Shown: positions 10,757-20,652 of the stretch, one piece after another
Position numbering within the stretch: the first letter of the stretch is position 1
How the letters are laid out: every line of letters starts with the position of its first letter
DNA from: Xiphydria camelus
Lineage: Eukaryota > Arthropoda > Insecta > Hymenoptera > Xiphydriidae
Assembly (NCBI GenBank): GCA_963678675.1
Contig: OY783195.1
Span: 15,996,264 to 16,060,263, forward strand
Direction: 5' to 3'
DNA length: 64,000 bases
Notes under the pieces: model-generated
What the model saw: the letters and a program-made list of their open reading frames with translations, nothing else
The model's database searches: none
What the model was told of the DNA's origin: nothing
Program-made: the position numbers and the translations under genes

Positions 10757-11135
10757 CTACAGCATGCAACTGTTAACAAAACTAATTATGTTGCATATTT
10801 GCAACATTACAGAACAAACTAAGAATGAAATACCTAATCTAAAACAATTTTTGCCCTTTGTGAGGCACGAAAACACTCCACATTTGTCACATTTGAAATG
10901 GGTAAACCCTTTGCAAGTAGGAAACTTGCACCTTTGTCTTGAGGAATCGTACGAGTATTTTATCCAATGACTTGCTTCGTCGTTTCTAATATTCATTGGA
11001 GGGATACGAGCTGCTGGCTCTCTTTTTATTTTTTCATCAATTAATTGTTGAGTGTCATTTGATGGTCTTCCACTTTTTTTCTCCTTCTTTGACCCCAAGT
11101 TGCAGAGGCACTCTGCTACTTCTAATCTAAATTAC
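10757..11135 (-). pseudogene. piggyBac transposase, C-terminal fragment
   Basis: The minus strand encodes RPSNDTQQLIDEKIKREPA, then a cysteine-rich ribbon with RCKFPTCKGFTHFKCDKCG and KNCF. This is the C-terminal zinc-binding tail of piggyBac-type transposases (DDE_Tnp_1_7), which helps them bind their own ends. The frame is open upstream as far as about 11135 (RLEVAECLCNLG), but the catalytic domain is absent because the foldback element begins there. It is a truncated remnant. Confidence 0.75.
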
Positions 11136-11219
11136 CATATGGGGCATTCTCTGTCAAGACAGCCACCTTTTCCATGAGGGTCTCAAAAAAATCTGATTTT
11201 TATTTACATAGTCATACTT

Positions 11220-12165
11220 GATGAAAAAGCATTACCTAATTTTTTTTAGATTTTTTTCAGGCGCCGTTAATGGTATACATCAATTTGAAAAATAAATTTT
11301 AACTTTAAAATTTCAAGTATACTATTAATCTCATAAACAACTTTGTATACATGACAATTTTTGGTTATTTCTCAATCAAAAAAAAAAATATACAAAAAAT
11401 TTTAAGTGACATTAAAAGGCATTTTCTTACAAAAAAGTGAAACAAACACTAGAACATATTTATTTCGCCAATACGACAGTCTCGATTTTTCTTTAAAAAA
11501 TTCAGTACATTTGAAATCAATAAAAACTGTGCAGAAAAAAATTTGGTAGTGGGAGGGCCATTTCTTCATGAAGAAAAAAATTCTTTTTAAGTTTTTCTCT
11601 TAAAAAATTTTTTTTAATCATACTGTCATGTATCCTTCTATGCATCTATGCATAGAAGGATAATGCAAATTTTCTGATTTTTAAATGAATTCTTTTCAAG
11701 TTTTTTCTCTTAAACATTTTTTTCAACAATCCGAAAATGTTCTTTATGTTTCTATGCATAGATGCATAGAAGGATAAAGAACATTTTCTGGTGAACAAAA
11801 AATTGTTTAAGACAAAAAACTTAAGTATTTTTTCTTCATGAAGAAATGGCCCTTCCACTACCACATTTTTTTCGACACAGTTTTTATTGATTTCAAATGT
11901 ACTGAATTTTTTTTAAGAAAAATCGACTGTCGCATTGGCGAAATAAATATTTTCTGGTGTTTTTTTCACTTTCTTGTAAAAAAATGCCTTTTAATGTAAC
12001 TTAACAATTTTTATATATTATCTTTGAAAAATTGAGGAAAAAACAAAAATTTGCATGTATAGGTACTTGAAACTTTAAAGTTAAAATTTATTTTTCAAAT
12101 CGATTTATACCATTAACGGCGCGTGAAAAAAAATCTGAAAAAATTCAGGTAATGTTTTTTCGTCC
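11220..12165. mobile_element. foldback element, arms about 400 bp
   Basis: The left arm (from about 11223) and right arm (to about 12165) are reverse complements, sharing GCGCCGTTAATGGTAT, AAATAAATTTTAACTTTAAA and CTTCATGAAGAAA. The centre near 11690 has repeated CTATGCATAGAAGGATA words. There is no coding capacity. It abuts the piggyBac fragment, which it may have truncated. Confidence 0.75.
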
Positions 12166-12763
12166 GATTGGTGCCGTCCCCGGACAAGTGCATGTGCACC
12201 GCAATAGTTGAATTTATTGCGGGTCTGCACTTTGTCCGAGGAGAGCGAAAGGCAGAGGGTTTCCGTGCCCTCCCGCGAGGCTCCTGAAATTTGAGCACGC
12301 GCGGTCGAGTGGCTCTTTGCTTCCGACTCGAGGTATAGTACCCCGACGCGTGTCACTGTCGCTATAGACTGGGTGTTCTATTTACACCACGCCCGTTGAA
12401 CCCGCCGTTTTTATTTTTTTTCGGTTGTTAAATGATGGAACCTCTCCCGGTAGTCGGGTAATAAATTGTACTTTCGCTGCTCCTTCACATAAGTGCCTGA
12501 TATCGAGTAGTTTTTGCTTATTTCGATAGTAGGTCATTCATTTCAGTGATTGCAATTAAACATTATTCTATTTACTTCATAAATATCCCTAAAATTGATA
12601 ATTTGTTTTTAGTTTGCTATGATTACATGTAACAGCGTTGACTTCTGAATGAGAGACAGTTCACGGAGGTGAAATCTCATCTTCCGTTGGAAGGTTAAAA
12701 AATTAAAGAAAAAGGATTTTTTAATTTCAAGGTATACAATGGCTTAATACAGTTTAATATATA
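12166..12763. other. GC-rich block with a 58-bp hairpin, otherwise unassigned
   Basis: From 12170 to 12370 the base composition is clearly richer in G and C than its surroundings, and it contains a hairpin at 12181-12240 (CGGACAAGTGCATGTGCACC pairing with GGTCTGCACTTTGTCCG). The remainder is AT-rich. I see no convincing coding region. Confidence 0.35.
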
Positions 12764-14126
12764 CAGGATGTTGTCAAACCTCTGACCCAGAGGAAAACCC
12801 TATGTTCATTAAAAAATTACGGACATAATGCAATTGATTTTATTGAAATCCGTTAAGAATTTACGGAGAAATTAATTATTAAACAGTAATCAATGTTTTG
12901 AATTTATTCGGAATTGATGATGTCATATATCAATTAATCAATGTATCAATTAAGATAATCGCATTTGCTATCGTTATTATAAACATTATCTTCATGAGCC
13001 TTGATATGACGTCATCAATGCCGAATAAATTCAAAATATTAATTACTTTTTAATAATTAATTTCTCCGCAAGTTCTTAACGGATTTCAATCAAATCAATT
13101 GCATTGTGTCCGTAATGCGTAACGTAAAAAAATGGTTTTCTCATCATAACTTCTACACCACTAGACCGATTTCCATGAAAGTTCGCACACAGACTAATGT
13201 GGTACACCTCTAAGTAATGATTAAAATCATTTTAAAAATTCTCCAGTGGCGTAAATACTGGGGGCCGGTACCCCCTTTTCCCCCTCCCAATTTTCGGCAC
13301 CACTGGATATTTTACAAAGAAAATTGAATTTTTGGATTCCGTTTAATTTAGAAAAAAAGTTACCTTTGCAAATTTTTGATTTATGGCTTCGTTTTTGAGA
13401 TATTTGAATTTATAGGGTTGCAGACACGCCAAAACTTATGATTGAACTACCAAAAAAAATACGATATGAGGCCAAACCTGTTTTCAATATTTTATTACTG
13501 ATTAGACATACATCTAAGATACGAAAAAAATAATTTATAACAAAAAATCAAATTAAAAAATAATTAATTTGTTTATTTTATTTATTTATTTTTGTTTTTT
13601 TGTATCTTTGATGTATGTCTAGTCAATAATAAAATGTTGAAAACAGTTTTGGCCTCTCATATCGTATTTTCTTGGTAGTTCAATCATAAGTATTGGCCTG
13701 TCTGCAATCCTATAAATTCAAATATCTCAAAAACGAAGATATAAATCAAACATTTGCAAGGGTAATTTTTTTTCTAAATTAAACAGGGAATCCAGAAATT
13801 CAATTTTCTTTGTAAAATATCCAGTGGCGCCGAAAATTGGGAGGGGGAAGAGGGGGTACCGGCCCCCAGTATCTACGCCACTGGAGAATTTTTAAAATGA
13901 TTTTAATCATTACTTAGAGGTATACTACATTAGTCTGTGTGCGAAATTTCATGGAAATCGGTCTAGTGGTTTAAAAGTTATGATGAGAAAACCATTTTTT
14001 TCCACAACTTTGACACCTTGTATCTTTATTAGTAAACATTAAAAAAAAATTTTTTTTGAAAGTCTACTTTATTTTTGTTGTTCTATCACATATCAAAATT
14101 AATGACGTTAAACCTGGACCACCCTG
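12764..14126. mobile_element. composite of two foldbacks inside a TA-flanked unit
   Basis: CAGGATG at 12764 and CACCCTG at 14126 are both flanked by TA, suggesting an outer mariner-type insertion. Inside are two adjacent foldbacks: 12823-13120 (TTACGGACATAATGCAATTG arms) and 13127-14002 (ATGGTTTTCTCATCATAACT arms, including CCAGTGGCGTAAATACTGGG). The outer terminal match is short, so the composite reading is tentative, but the two inner inverted repeats are clear. Confidence 0.55.
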
Positions 14127-14589
14127 TATATAAGTACTTAAGTTAGTTAATGATAATAAATACTTTCAGGCTGTAGCTAAATTGTAAGCGGTTGATTATA
14201 GCAACCTATTAAGAAATAAATATATTAATCCATAAGCAACTAATGATAATGATTATAGGTAGGTATAAAACAATATTAATAGCGCGTAATGTTCTTTCGC
14301 AGGAGGGGGAAGGGGCGGTCACTCACAGCTTCCACAAGTCGGTAAGTAAATAAATTGAACGTTAAATAAGTAAATACATTAATAAATTAGTTTGGGAAAG
14401 AAGAGATTCACTGTGTAATAATTGGGTAGCGAGCGAGGCATTAGATGGAAATGAATGGAATGAATGAGATAGATGAAGATATATACAATAGGCGAAAGAT
14501 GGAATGAGTATAAGAAATCGCACGAGCTGCTACCCAACTGTGGCCAACCCCTCCCTGACCAAAGCAGGAGGGCAGATATTATTCATTGT
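14127..14589. other. spacer with no gene
   Basis: AT-rich with repeated ATAAATAAATT-like words and many ATGAATGA words. Nothing further is supported. The left edge of the Copia fragment lies near 14590. Confidence 0.3.
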
Positions 14590-15885
14590 TGTTATCGGGA
14601 GCTTGTCGGGTCACTAATGTATCTGGCCATTGCTACGCGCCCGGATATCGCGCACAACGCAAGCTATCTCGCGCAGTTTAACTATGGCTTCATCAAATCT
14701 GGCCGTTGCTACGCGCCCGGATATCGCCTACAATGCAAACTATCTCGCCCAGTTTAACCATGGCTTCACCGAAATGCATTGCAAAGCCGCGAAGCGTGTT
14801 TTGCGATATCTCAAGTGTACGGCTAACTTCGGTCTATGTTTCAGAAAGTTTGTTGATGGGATGATGGAGTATTCCGACTCGGACTGGGCGAATTGTCCTA
14901 TGGACCGGAAGTCTTACACTGGCTACGCCTTCGTTCTAAATGGAGCCGCTCTGAGCTGGAAAGCCCAGAAGCAAAAGACAGTTGCACTCTCGTCAACCGA
15001 AGCAGAGTATATGGCGCTCGCCGAGGCCGCTAAGGAGCTGTCGTACTTACGCGTGCCGACACCACCGTGCCTTGTGGGTGGGGTGTCTCCTCGCCTTTCT
15101 TGGCCGGTAGCTATACGCTTGTCGGCACGTTAAAATGGTTTTGTACTACCGGATGAGACACGTTGTGGGCTGGGCTTAGTCACCTTGTGGGAGGTGGATT
15201 GTGCGTATTCCCCTCTCCCGTGGTGGCTCTGACCCCCCCCCCCCCCCAAGTTATCCCGAGGAAGCGTCATGTCATATGACGCAATAGTGGCAGCGCATAT
15301 CCTGCGCCTTTGCCGTCGTCGGTAAACGTCGTCGGTGGGCACGATAAAGATTTTGGAGAGCTGATGCTCATACCCCCCCGGGAGTATCCTGCTGTATGGC
15401 CTGTTGGCCATTTCCAGGTGCTCTCGGACAGGGGATGTTTGGATGGAGGTTAGGTTTTAGTGGGTAGGGGGCCGCCGTATTGCACTCGCAGGCAAACATA
15501 CTGCGGCGGGGTGTCTCGAGTCCCACACTACCCAGACATTGCCCAGTCCGGGTATGCGTAAAAAGCATTTCCCCCTCCTTAAAAAAAAGGAGCTGTCGTA
15601 CTTAAGGATGCTGCTGCGAGAGCTCGGGTTGCGTGAGTTCGATGGTTTCTTTATCTGCTGCGACAATCGTGGTGCAAAGTGCGTCGCCGAGAATCCGGTA
15701 TTTCACGGCTAAATGAAACATATCGACGTTCGACACCACTATGTTCGTCAGGCTGTCAAGGATGGAATTTTCTCGCTTCGATCGGTTCCGACTACCGAGA
15801 TGCCTGCGGACGTTGTCACGAAGTCGCTACCGAAGCCAACAAGTTGTAAATGTATCGAATTGCTCGGGGTCAAGTCTGTTCGCTA
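14590..15885 (+). pseudogene. Ty1/Copia RNase H fragment, broken
   Basis: The plus strand encodes YRELVGSLMYLAIATRPDIA, AAKRVLRYLK, YSDSDWANCPMDRKSYTGY and ALSSTEAEYMALAEAAKEL, then after the LINE insertion LLRELGLREF and MKHIDVRHHYVR...EMPADVVTKSLPKP. This is the end of the Copia polymerase (reverse transcriptase tail plus RNase H). Defects include a roughly 75-bp tandem duplication of the ATRPDIA segment (14631 and 14706), a 537-bp LINE insertion with an 18-bp duplication, and an in-frame stop before MKHID. The gag, protease and integrase regions and any LTR are absent. Confidence 0.85.
15050..15586 (+). mobile_element. 5'-truncated LINE copy with 18-bp target duplication
   Basis: AAGGAGCTGTCGTACTTA occurs at 15032-15049 and again at 15587-15604, flanking a 537-bp insertion that ends in CCTT plus a short A run. 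Target-primed insertion with a poly-A tail defines a non-LTR retroelement. The 3' region (GAGTCCCACACTACCCAG, AAAAAGCATTTCCCCCTCC) resembles what I remember of R1-clade 3' UTRs in arthropods, but the clade call is from memory. No reverse transcriptase remains. Confidence 0.8.
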
Positions 15886-16066
15886 ATCGGTTCCAATGAC
15901 GCTTGGATCGAGTAGAGTGTGTTAGAGTTGATTTGAATAGATACGATTTTTCGCGCCGTTATCGATAAAGCGTCGCGGCGGTGCCGCGTGTGGTTGTACG
16001 CGCACGCGTTTTTGTTCTCCTTCCGGTGAAGCCTCGACAATGTGAGCGTTGTGCTTTTATCAAATA
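15886..16066. other. spacer between Copia and Helitron remnants
   Basis: No feature recognised. Base composition is mixed, with CG-rich words near 15985. Confidence 0.3.
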
Positions 16067-16480
16067 CTAGGGGGCATCCGCCCCCTGCTCGCTTCGCTCG
16101 CCAACCCCCAGGGGGCTATCGCCCCCGTGCCGCTGTCGCGGCGCTCCCTCAAGTTTGTAGGGGACGGCGGTCGGTCAACGGACTTATCTCGCGACGCTTC
16201 GCGTCGCTCGAATTCGACAAAACGCCGGCCAAACGGGTAGACGGGCCTGCCAACCGTGGGTGACCCATGATGTAATACAAAATTACCGTATAGTAATCTG
16301 CTTGGCTGGCTTGCAGCGCGCCGAATGACGACCGATAGTATACTACAGCCGATTGGTGACCGACGCGCTGTAGAGGACGGGAAATATTTTGAATGAAAAC
16401 TGTTTAAAGTGAAACTTCTTTGCTGAGGGTAGTGAAATCGCGCGACGTGTAACGAAATACACACTTTAGCACTCTCCACC
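16067..16480 (-). mobile_element. Helitron 3' end and derivative
   Basis: Read on the minus strand, hairpin GGGGGCGGATGCCCCC is followed by CTAG and T, the Helitron terminus; a second hairpin GGGGGCTATCGCCCCC lies at 16111-16127. Two downstream blocks recur at the other end of the window: CTCGAATTCGACAAAACGCC (here 16204; again at 62466) and the roughly 120-bp block at 16330-16470 (again at 63345-63475), the latter next to a Helitron helicase fragment. This copy therefore looks like an internally deleted derivative of the same Helitron family. The right bound is approximate. Confidence 0.6.
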
Positions 16481-16699
16481 CTGCCTCACTCAACGCTCTC
16501 GACCGTGCCCCATTCCACCGCTCATGAGGCGACGCAGTGTCGGATTTCTACTGAGGACGAAAGAAAGAAACCAGTCATCGATGGTCCATATCATGATCCT
16601 CGTATGCTATTTTATGCAAGGCCATAGATGCTACTGTCTACCGTACGGTCTGTCTGCGCAGGTCTGCCGTAGCGTGTATGGGATCCCGAGTGACAAGAT

Positions 16700-17575
16700 T
16701 TCTCGGCCAATAAAGATTCTATGTAGGCACGATATTGGTTTTGTACCGGCCAGCCTATGTAGGTTTTCCATTATGAGGGCAATGTTGGTTTGGGAACGGT
16801 CAACCTACATATACGTCACCTATATACAAGCGATATTGGTCCTATGACGGACAGCCTATAAAGGTCACTTCCTACGTAGGGGCGATATTGGTTTGGCAAT
16901 ATCTGGCCTACATAGGCCATTCTATATAAGGGCAATCTTAGTTTTGCGAAAGTCATCCTATGAAGGCCAAATCCTACATAGGAGCGATATTGATTTTACA
17001 ATATCCGGCTGTTATAGGTTATCCTTTATAGGGGCAATGTTGGTTTTGCGATTGTCAACCTATATGGGCCACACTACATGCGAGCGATGTTAGGCCTGTG
17101 ACGGTCAGCCTATATAGGCCATATCCTATGTAGGGGCGGTATTGGTTTCACAATATCCGGCTTTTATAGGTTATCCTGTATAGGGGCGATGTCGGTGTTG
17201 CGATTGTCAACCTATATGGGCCACACTACATGCGAGCGATGTTAGGCCTGTGACGGTCAGCCTATATAGGCCACATCCTATGTAGGGGCGGTATTGGTTT
17301 CACAATATCCGGCTTTTATAGGTTATCCTGTATAGGGGCGATGTCGGTGTTGCGATTGTCAACCTATATAGGCCACACTACATGTAGGCGATGTTAGGCC
17401 TGTGACGGTCAGCCTATATAGGCCACATCCTATGTAGGGAAGATATTGGTTCCACAATATCCGGCTTTTATAGGTTATTCTTTATACGAACGATGTTGGT
17501 TTTGCGATTGTCGACCTATATAGGCCACACTACATGTGAGCGATGTCAGTTCTGTGACGGCCAGCCTATATAGAA
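16700..17575 (+). repeat. minisatellite array 1 (152-bp higher-order repeat of 25-bp units)
   Basis: The word ACGGTCAG/ACGGCCAG recurs at 17101, 17253, 17405 and 17557, exactly 152 bases apart. Each 152-bp unit splits into six diverged segments of about 25 bases, alternating TATAGG-containing and GGGGCGATATTGG-containing types. The left part (16700-17100) is more diverged and the right part is homogeneous, as in an array expanding from one side. Confidence 0.85.
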
Positions 17576-17704
17576 GGGCATTCACCACAAAATATATATA
17601 CAAAAGATGTCGCGTCGGTCATATATACTATAATATAAGATCGAGGGGACAATTATTGCACCCAGTACTCTCGTGGGCTTCGGCACTGAACTCTAAAGTT
17701 TACT

Positions 17705-18426
17705 ATGGATCGGAAACGGACATTGATCCGAGAACGTGGTCAAAAGCATCGATGTAAAAAGCGTGCTCTGAAAAAGTGGGAACAAGTACGGAATGCTGCA
17801 GTGTTGAAAGAAGAAGGGGACTCTGGTTAGTATTACGTAAAAATCGTACGTAATTTAACATTTTATAATCATTTTAGTACGCGTTTTATTGAAGTACTTT
17901 AACTTTTTATGAAGAAATGATTGTTCCTCATTTGATTGAATTTTGTATACTTTCTAATGGATATTATAGTTGATTGAATATTGGAAACCTAACCTAAATC
18001 TCGAAAACGAGAAATATCATAATTTTTTATAAGATTGCGCGCGCGTTAATTCTATAGTAATATTTCTAAAAATTAACAATACTAATCCATGAAATTATCA
18101 TTTCTCCCATGAAAATTTCCCTCGACTTGAGAGTTAACACTTAACTTGAGGGAGATTTATGCGATGATATTGATTTATTATCAAGTTTTCACCATTACGT
18201 CACAATTTTCGATTTAAACGGAAATTTTACTGGACTATTAGGAGTGGACGCGCCAAGCAAGGGCGATCCACGATGCCAGGTTGAAGCGGGCAGTTTCCCC
18301 CACAGTGACGTCAAGGCAACGGGGCTTTCCAACGCAGGCCCAGGACAAAGGAGCAAGGAGGACTCATGCTCCTCGAAGCAATCGAAGGAAGGCATTCAAC
18401 ATGTTTTTTTTCGGTTCAGTTGTTAA
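17705..18426 (+). CDS. possible two-exon small gene (101 aa), unknown function
   Basis: Exon 1 at 17705-17825 starts MDRKRTLIRERGQKHRCKKR and ends with codon phase 1 at CTCTG|GTTAGT. Exon 2 at 18242-18426 starts after TACTATTAG|GAGTGG and runs to TAA. The joined frame is open for 101 residues: a highly basic N-terminal third, then a serine/glycine/proline-rich segment (SKGDPRCQVEAGSFPH) and a serine/lysine-rich tail. A TATA-like AAATATATATAC lies near 17590 and AATAAA at about 18505. I recognise no family. It lies between two related minisatellite arrays. The exon pairing is inferred from splice-site form and frame agreement only, and a chance open frame remains possible. Confidence 0.4.
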
Positions 18427-18584
18427 TTAATCATAATAAGTGATTCATGAATTTTAATATAATTATGCTGTTCTCTATATGGAAATTCGATATTTCTCTG
18501 TGCAATAAAAATTGATGTTCTATGCATTTGATTGATTTTATCTTAATTATTCTTACCATTTGACTTTAATTGTTTCGGCAATGT

Positions 18585-19015
18585 TTGGCCTGTGATATAG
18601 TCCGTGAATTACTCTTGGTCTGTATAATCTCTGAATCACTCAATTGGCTTATGTAGGTGGTACATCACACGGCGTGAATAGCCTCCATTGCGAGTGTTGT
18701 ACTCTTGCTACGTAGGCCTATACAGACTCTAGCTTGCTGGCCTATATGTAGCCTGAATATCGTGAGGCCTATATCGTTCGCAAACTAAATACCCTATATA
18801 GCCTGAATATCACGTGGCCTATATAGTCTGCAAATGGTAAGGCTTATATAGGCTATACATTGCATGGCCTACATAGTCTGTAAATCGTGTGGCCCATATA
18901 GTCTGCAAAGCGTACGGCCTGTATAGGCTGTACATTGCATGGCCTATATAGTCTGTAAATAGTGTGACCTACATAGGCTCTACATTGCATGGCCTATATA
19001 GCCACTTTATAGACG
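18585..19015 (+). repeat. minisatellite array 2 (25-bp units)
   Basis: Consecutive 25-base units such as GGCCTATATAGTCTGCAAAT plus five bases, and GGCTTATATAGGCTATACAT plus five, repeat in register from about 18760 to 19010, with older degenerate units back to about 18585, perhaps 17 in all. Two unit types (AGTCTG and AGGCTG/TACATTGCAT) alternate irregularly. The palindromic core CCTATATAGG is shared with array 1. Confidence 0.85.
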
Positions 19016-20499
19016 AGCGTTAAACTTCTTATATAGGCACTATGCAGGCTGCAGCTCGGTCGGCCTATATTGCCACCTCGGAAGGCCGATGTTGCCCCTA
19101 CATAGAGCCGATGAATTTTGTCAGTCGGGATGGTTCGGTATACCGGAGAGGTCCTTCAGTTTCACCGTACGGTCGCGCTCGAAGGAACCGATTTTCGATC
19201 TTGCTCCGGTCGCCTGTGCAAGTCTGCTATCGCTCCCCATACGCGCTCCAGTTTGCCTGCGCAGGTCTGCCACCGTACGATGGACCGTACGGTAGACCGT
19301 AGCGTGTATGACCGGCATTAGTTAGTTCCGTGGAGAGTGTGAAACAGTTTCTTCCAAGCGCATTCTGATAAAGAATATTGTTTGTAGTGAGAACACAGAG
19401 TGCTTTTACTTAATTCCGAACGCCTATTTCCTACGTAAATGAGCACTGACCATTCTTTCGTGTATATTATGTAGGTATATATGTATGTATATAATTATAT
19501 TATGGCATTATGACAAAAACCGGTCAAAAGAAATAAACTCCTGTAGGAGTTGGTGAAGTAGGAGGAAGAGGTGGAGGTGGAGAAGGAGGAGGATATAGAT
19601 TGTCGTAGAGTTTTTTCTGTCATGGTAATAGAAGCAGACGCTATTTAATAATATGCTGGGCTGCTCGGCTGACTTGCAAAGCACCGATCGACGATCGATA
19701 GCATACTAAATCCCGTTGGCGGCCGATATAAATTGTCGTGGAGTTTTTTCCGTCATGGTAATCATGTGAAGCCGACGATATGTAATGATCTGTTCGACTG
19801 GCTTGCACCGCACCGATCGACGACCGATAGCATACTGCATCCCATTGGCGGCCGACGTGTGGTGGGGGGGACGTGCTTGGTGGGAGGACGCCGCGGTAGA
19901 CGATAGGTGGACCGATGCGTCAGTGGGCGATTGGTGGGGTGGGTTTCGGATAGTTCGGTCGGTTGCCGATCCGAAAAACTATTTTATAGAATAGAGAGAA
20001 GAGATATTAATCCGAAGTAATCGGTAAACTTATGATTACCACGATCTTTTATTTCACGCGATCCCGTCCCCATAGCTGCTACGCGAACAAAAATAAATGA
20101 TAAAATATTCTTCTTTCTGGGCTAGATACGACTTTTTTAATTTAACCGGATGAAAGAACTCGTGTCAAACTTGTATAAAATTTAATAAACTGAAAAATGA
20201 TTTTTTTGTAGATACCTACGCCCTTTTAACTTAACACGGCAGTATTGCCTAGACAGAAGGTTTTTGCCTGGGTAAAGGCTATTTGTCTGACATAATAATT
20301 TGCCTACGGGATATCTATATTGAAGAACATACCTGTTTTAAAAATAACTGCTAGCTCTCTTCTCTTTCTCTTCTAACGCGAGAGCTCTTTCCCTCTCCCT
20401 CCCCCGCTCTCCACCACTCAAATGTTCTTTCTCCCTCCCCCTCTCTCCCGCCCCCCTTTCTCCCTCTCTCTCGCTTTTACTTTTATAATCGACCCAAAA
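19016..20499. other. repeat-derived spacer, no gene supported
   Basis: 19250-19312 repeats, in altered order, the words CTGCGCAGGTCTGCC and CCGTAGCGTGTATG found at 16637-16684, so the array block has related flanks. Two similar segments with GACGATCGATAGCATACT (19688) and GACCGATAGCATACTGCATC (19820) resemble 16310-16360 of the Helitron derivative. A purine-rich run of GGAGGA words lies at 19555-19595 and a CTCTCC-rich run at 20350-20475. No credible coding region. Confidence 0.45.
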
Positions 20500-20652
20500 A
20501 TCATAGCCATGATTTTCCCAGCGGACAGTACATTTTGAACTTCTTAAGGGCTTGATCACCCTTTCATGCCACTGCACTGACTTGCTTGAATTTAGTATCA
20601 TAGTGATGAACCCATGTTTCACTTCCAGTAATAATTCGCTCAATCAATAATA
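20500..20652 (-). pseudogene. mariner transposase fragment
   Basis: The minus strand reads ERIITGSETWVHHYDTKFKQ, the first catalytic-aspartate-equivalent block of mariner transposases (here GSETWVHHY in place of GDETWVHHY), followed by a shifted LKKFKMYCPLGKSW segment. The CACAG element begins at 20653 directly upstream of it, so the fragment was probably cut by that insertion or by decay. Confidence 0.6.

Noticed and set aside
20338..20643. 101-residue minus-strand protein with a GERGRE-rich tail
   Set aside because: The tail is a CTCTCC low-complexity run; the head is a frameshadow of the mariner fragment.
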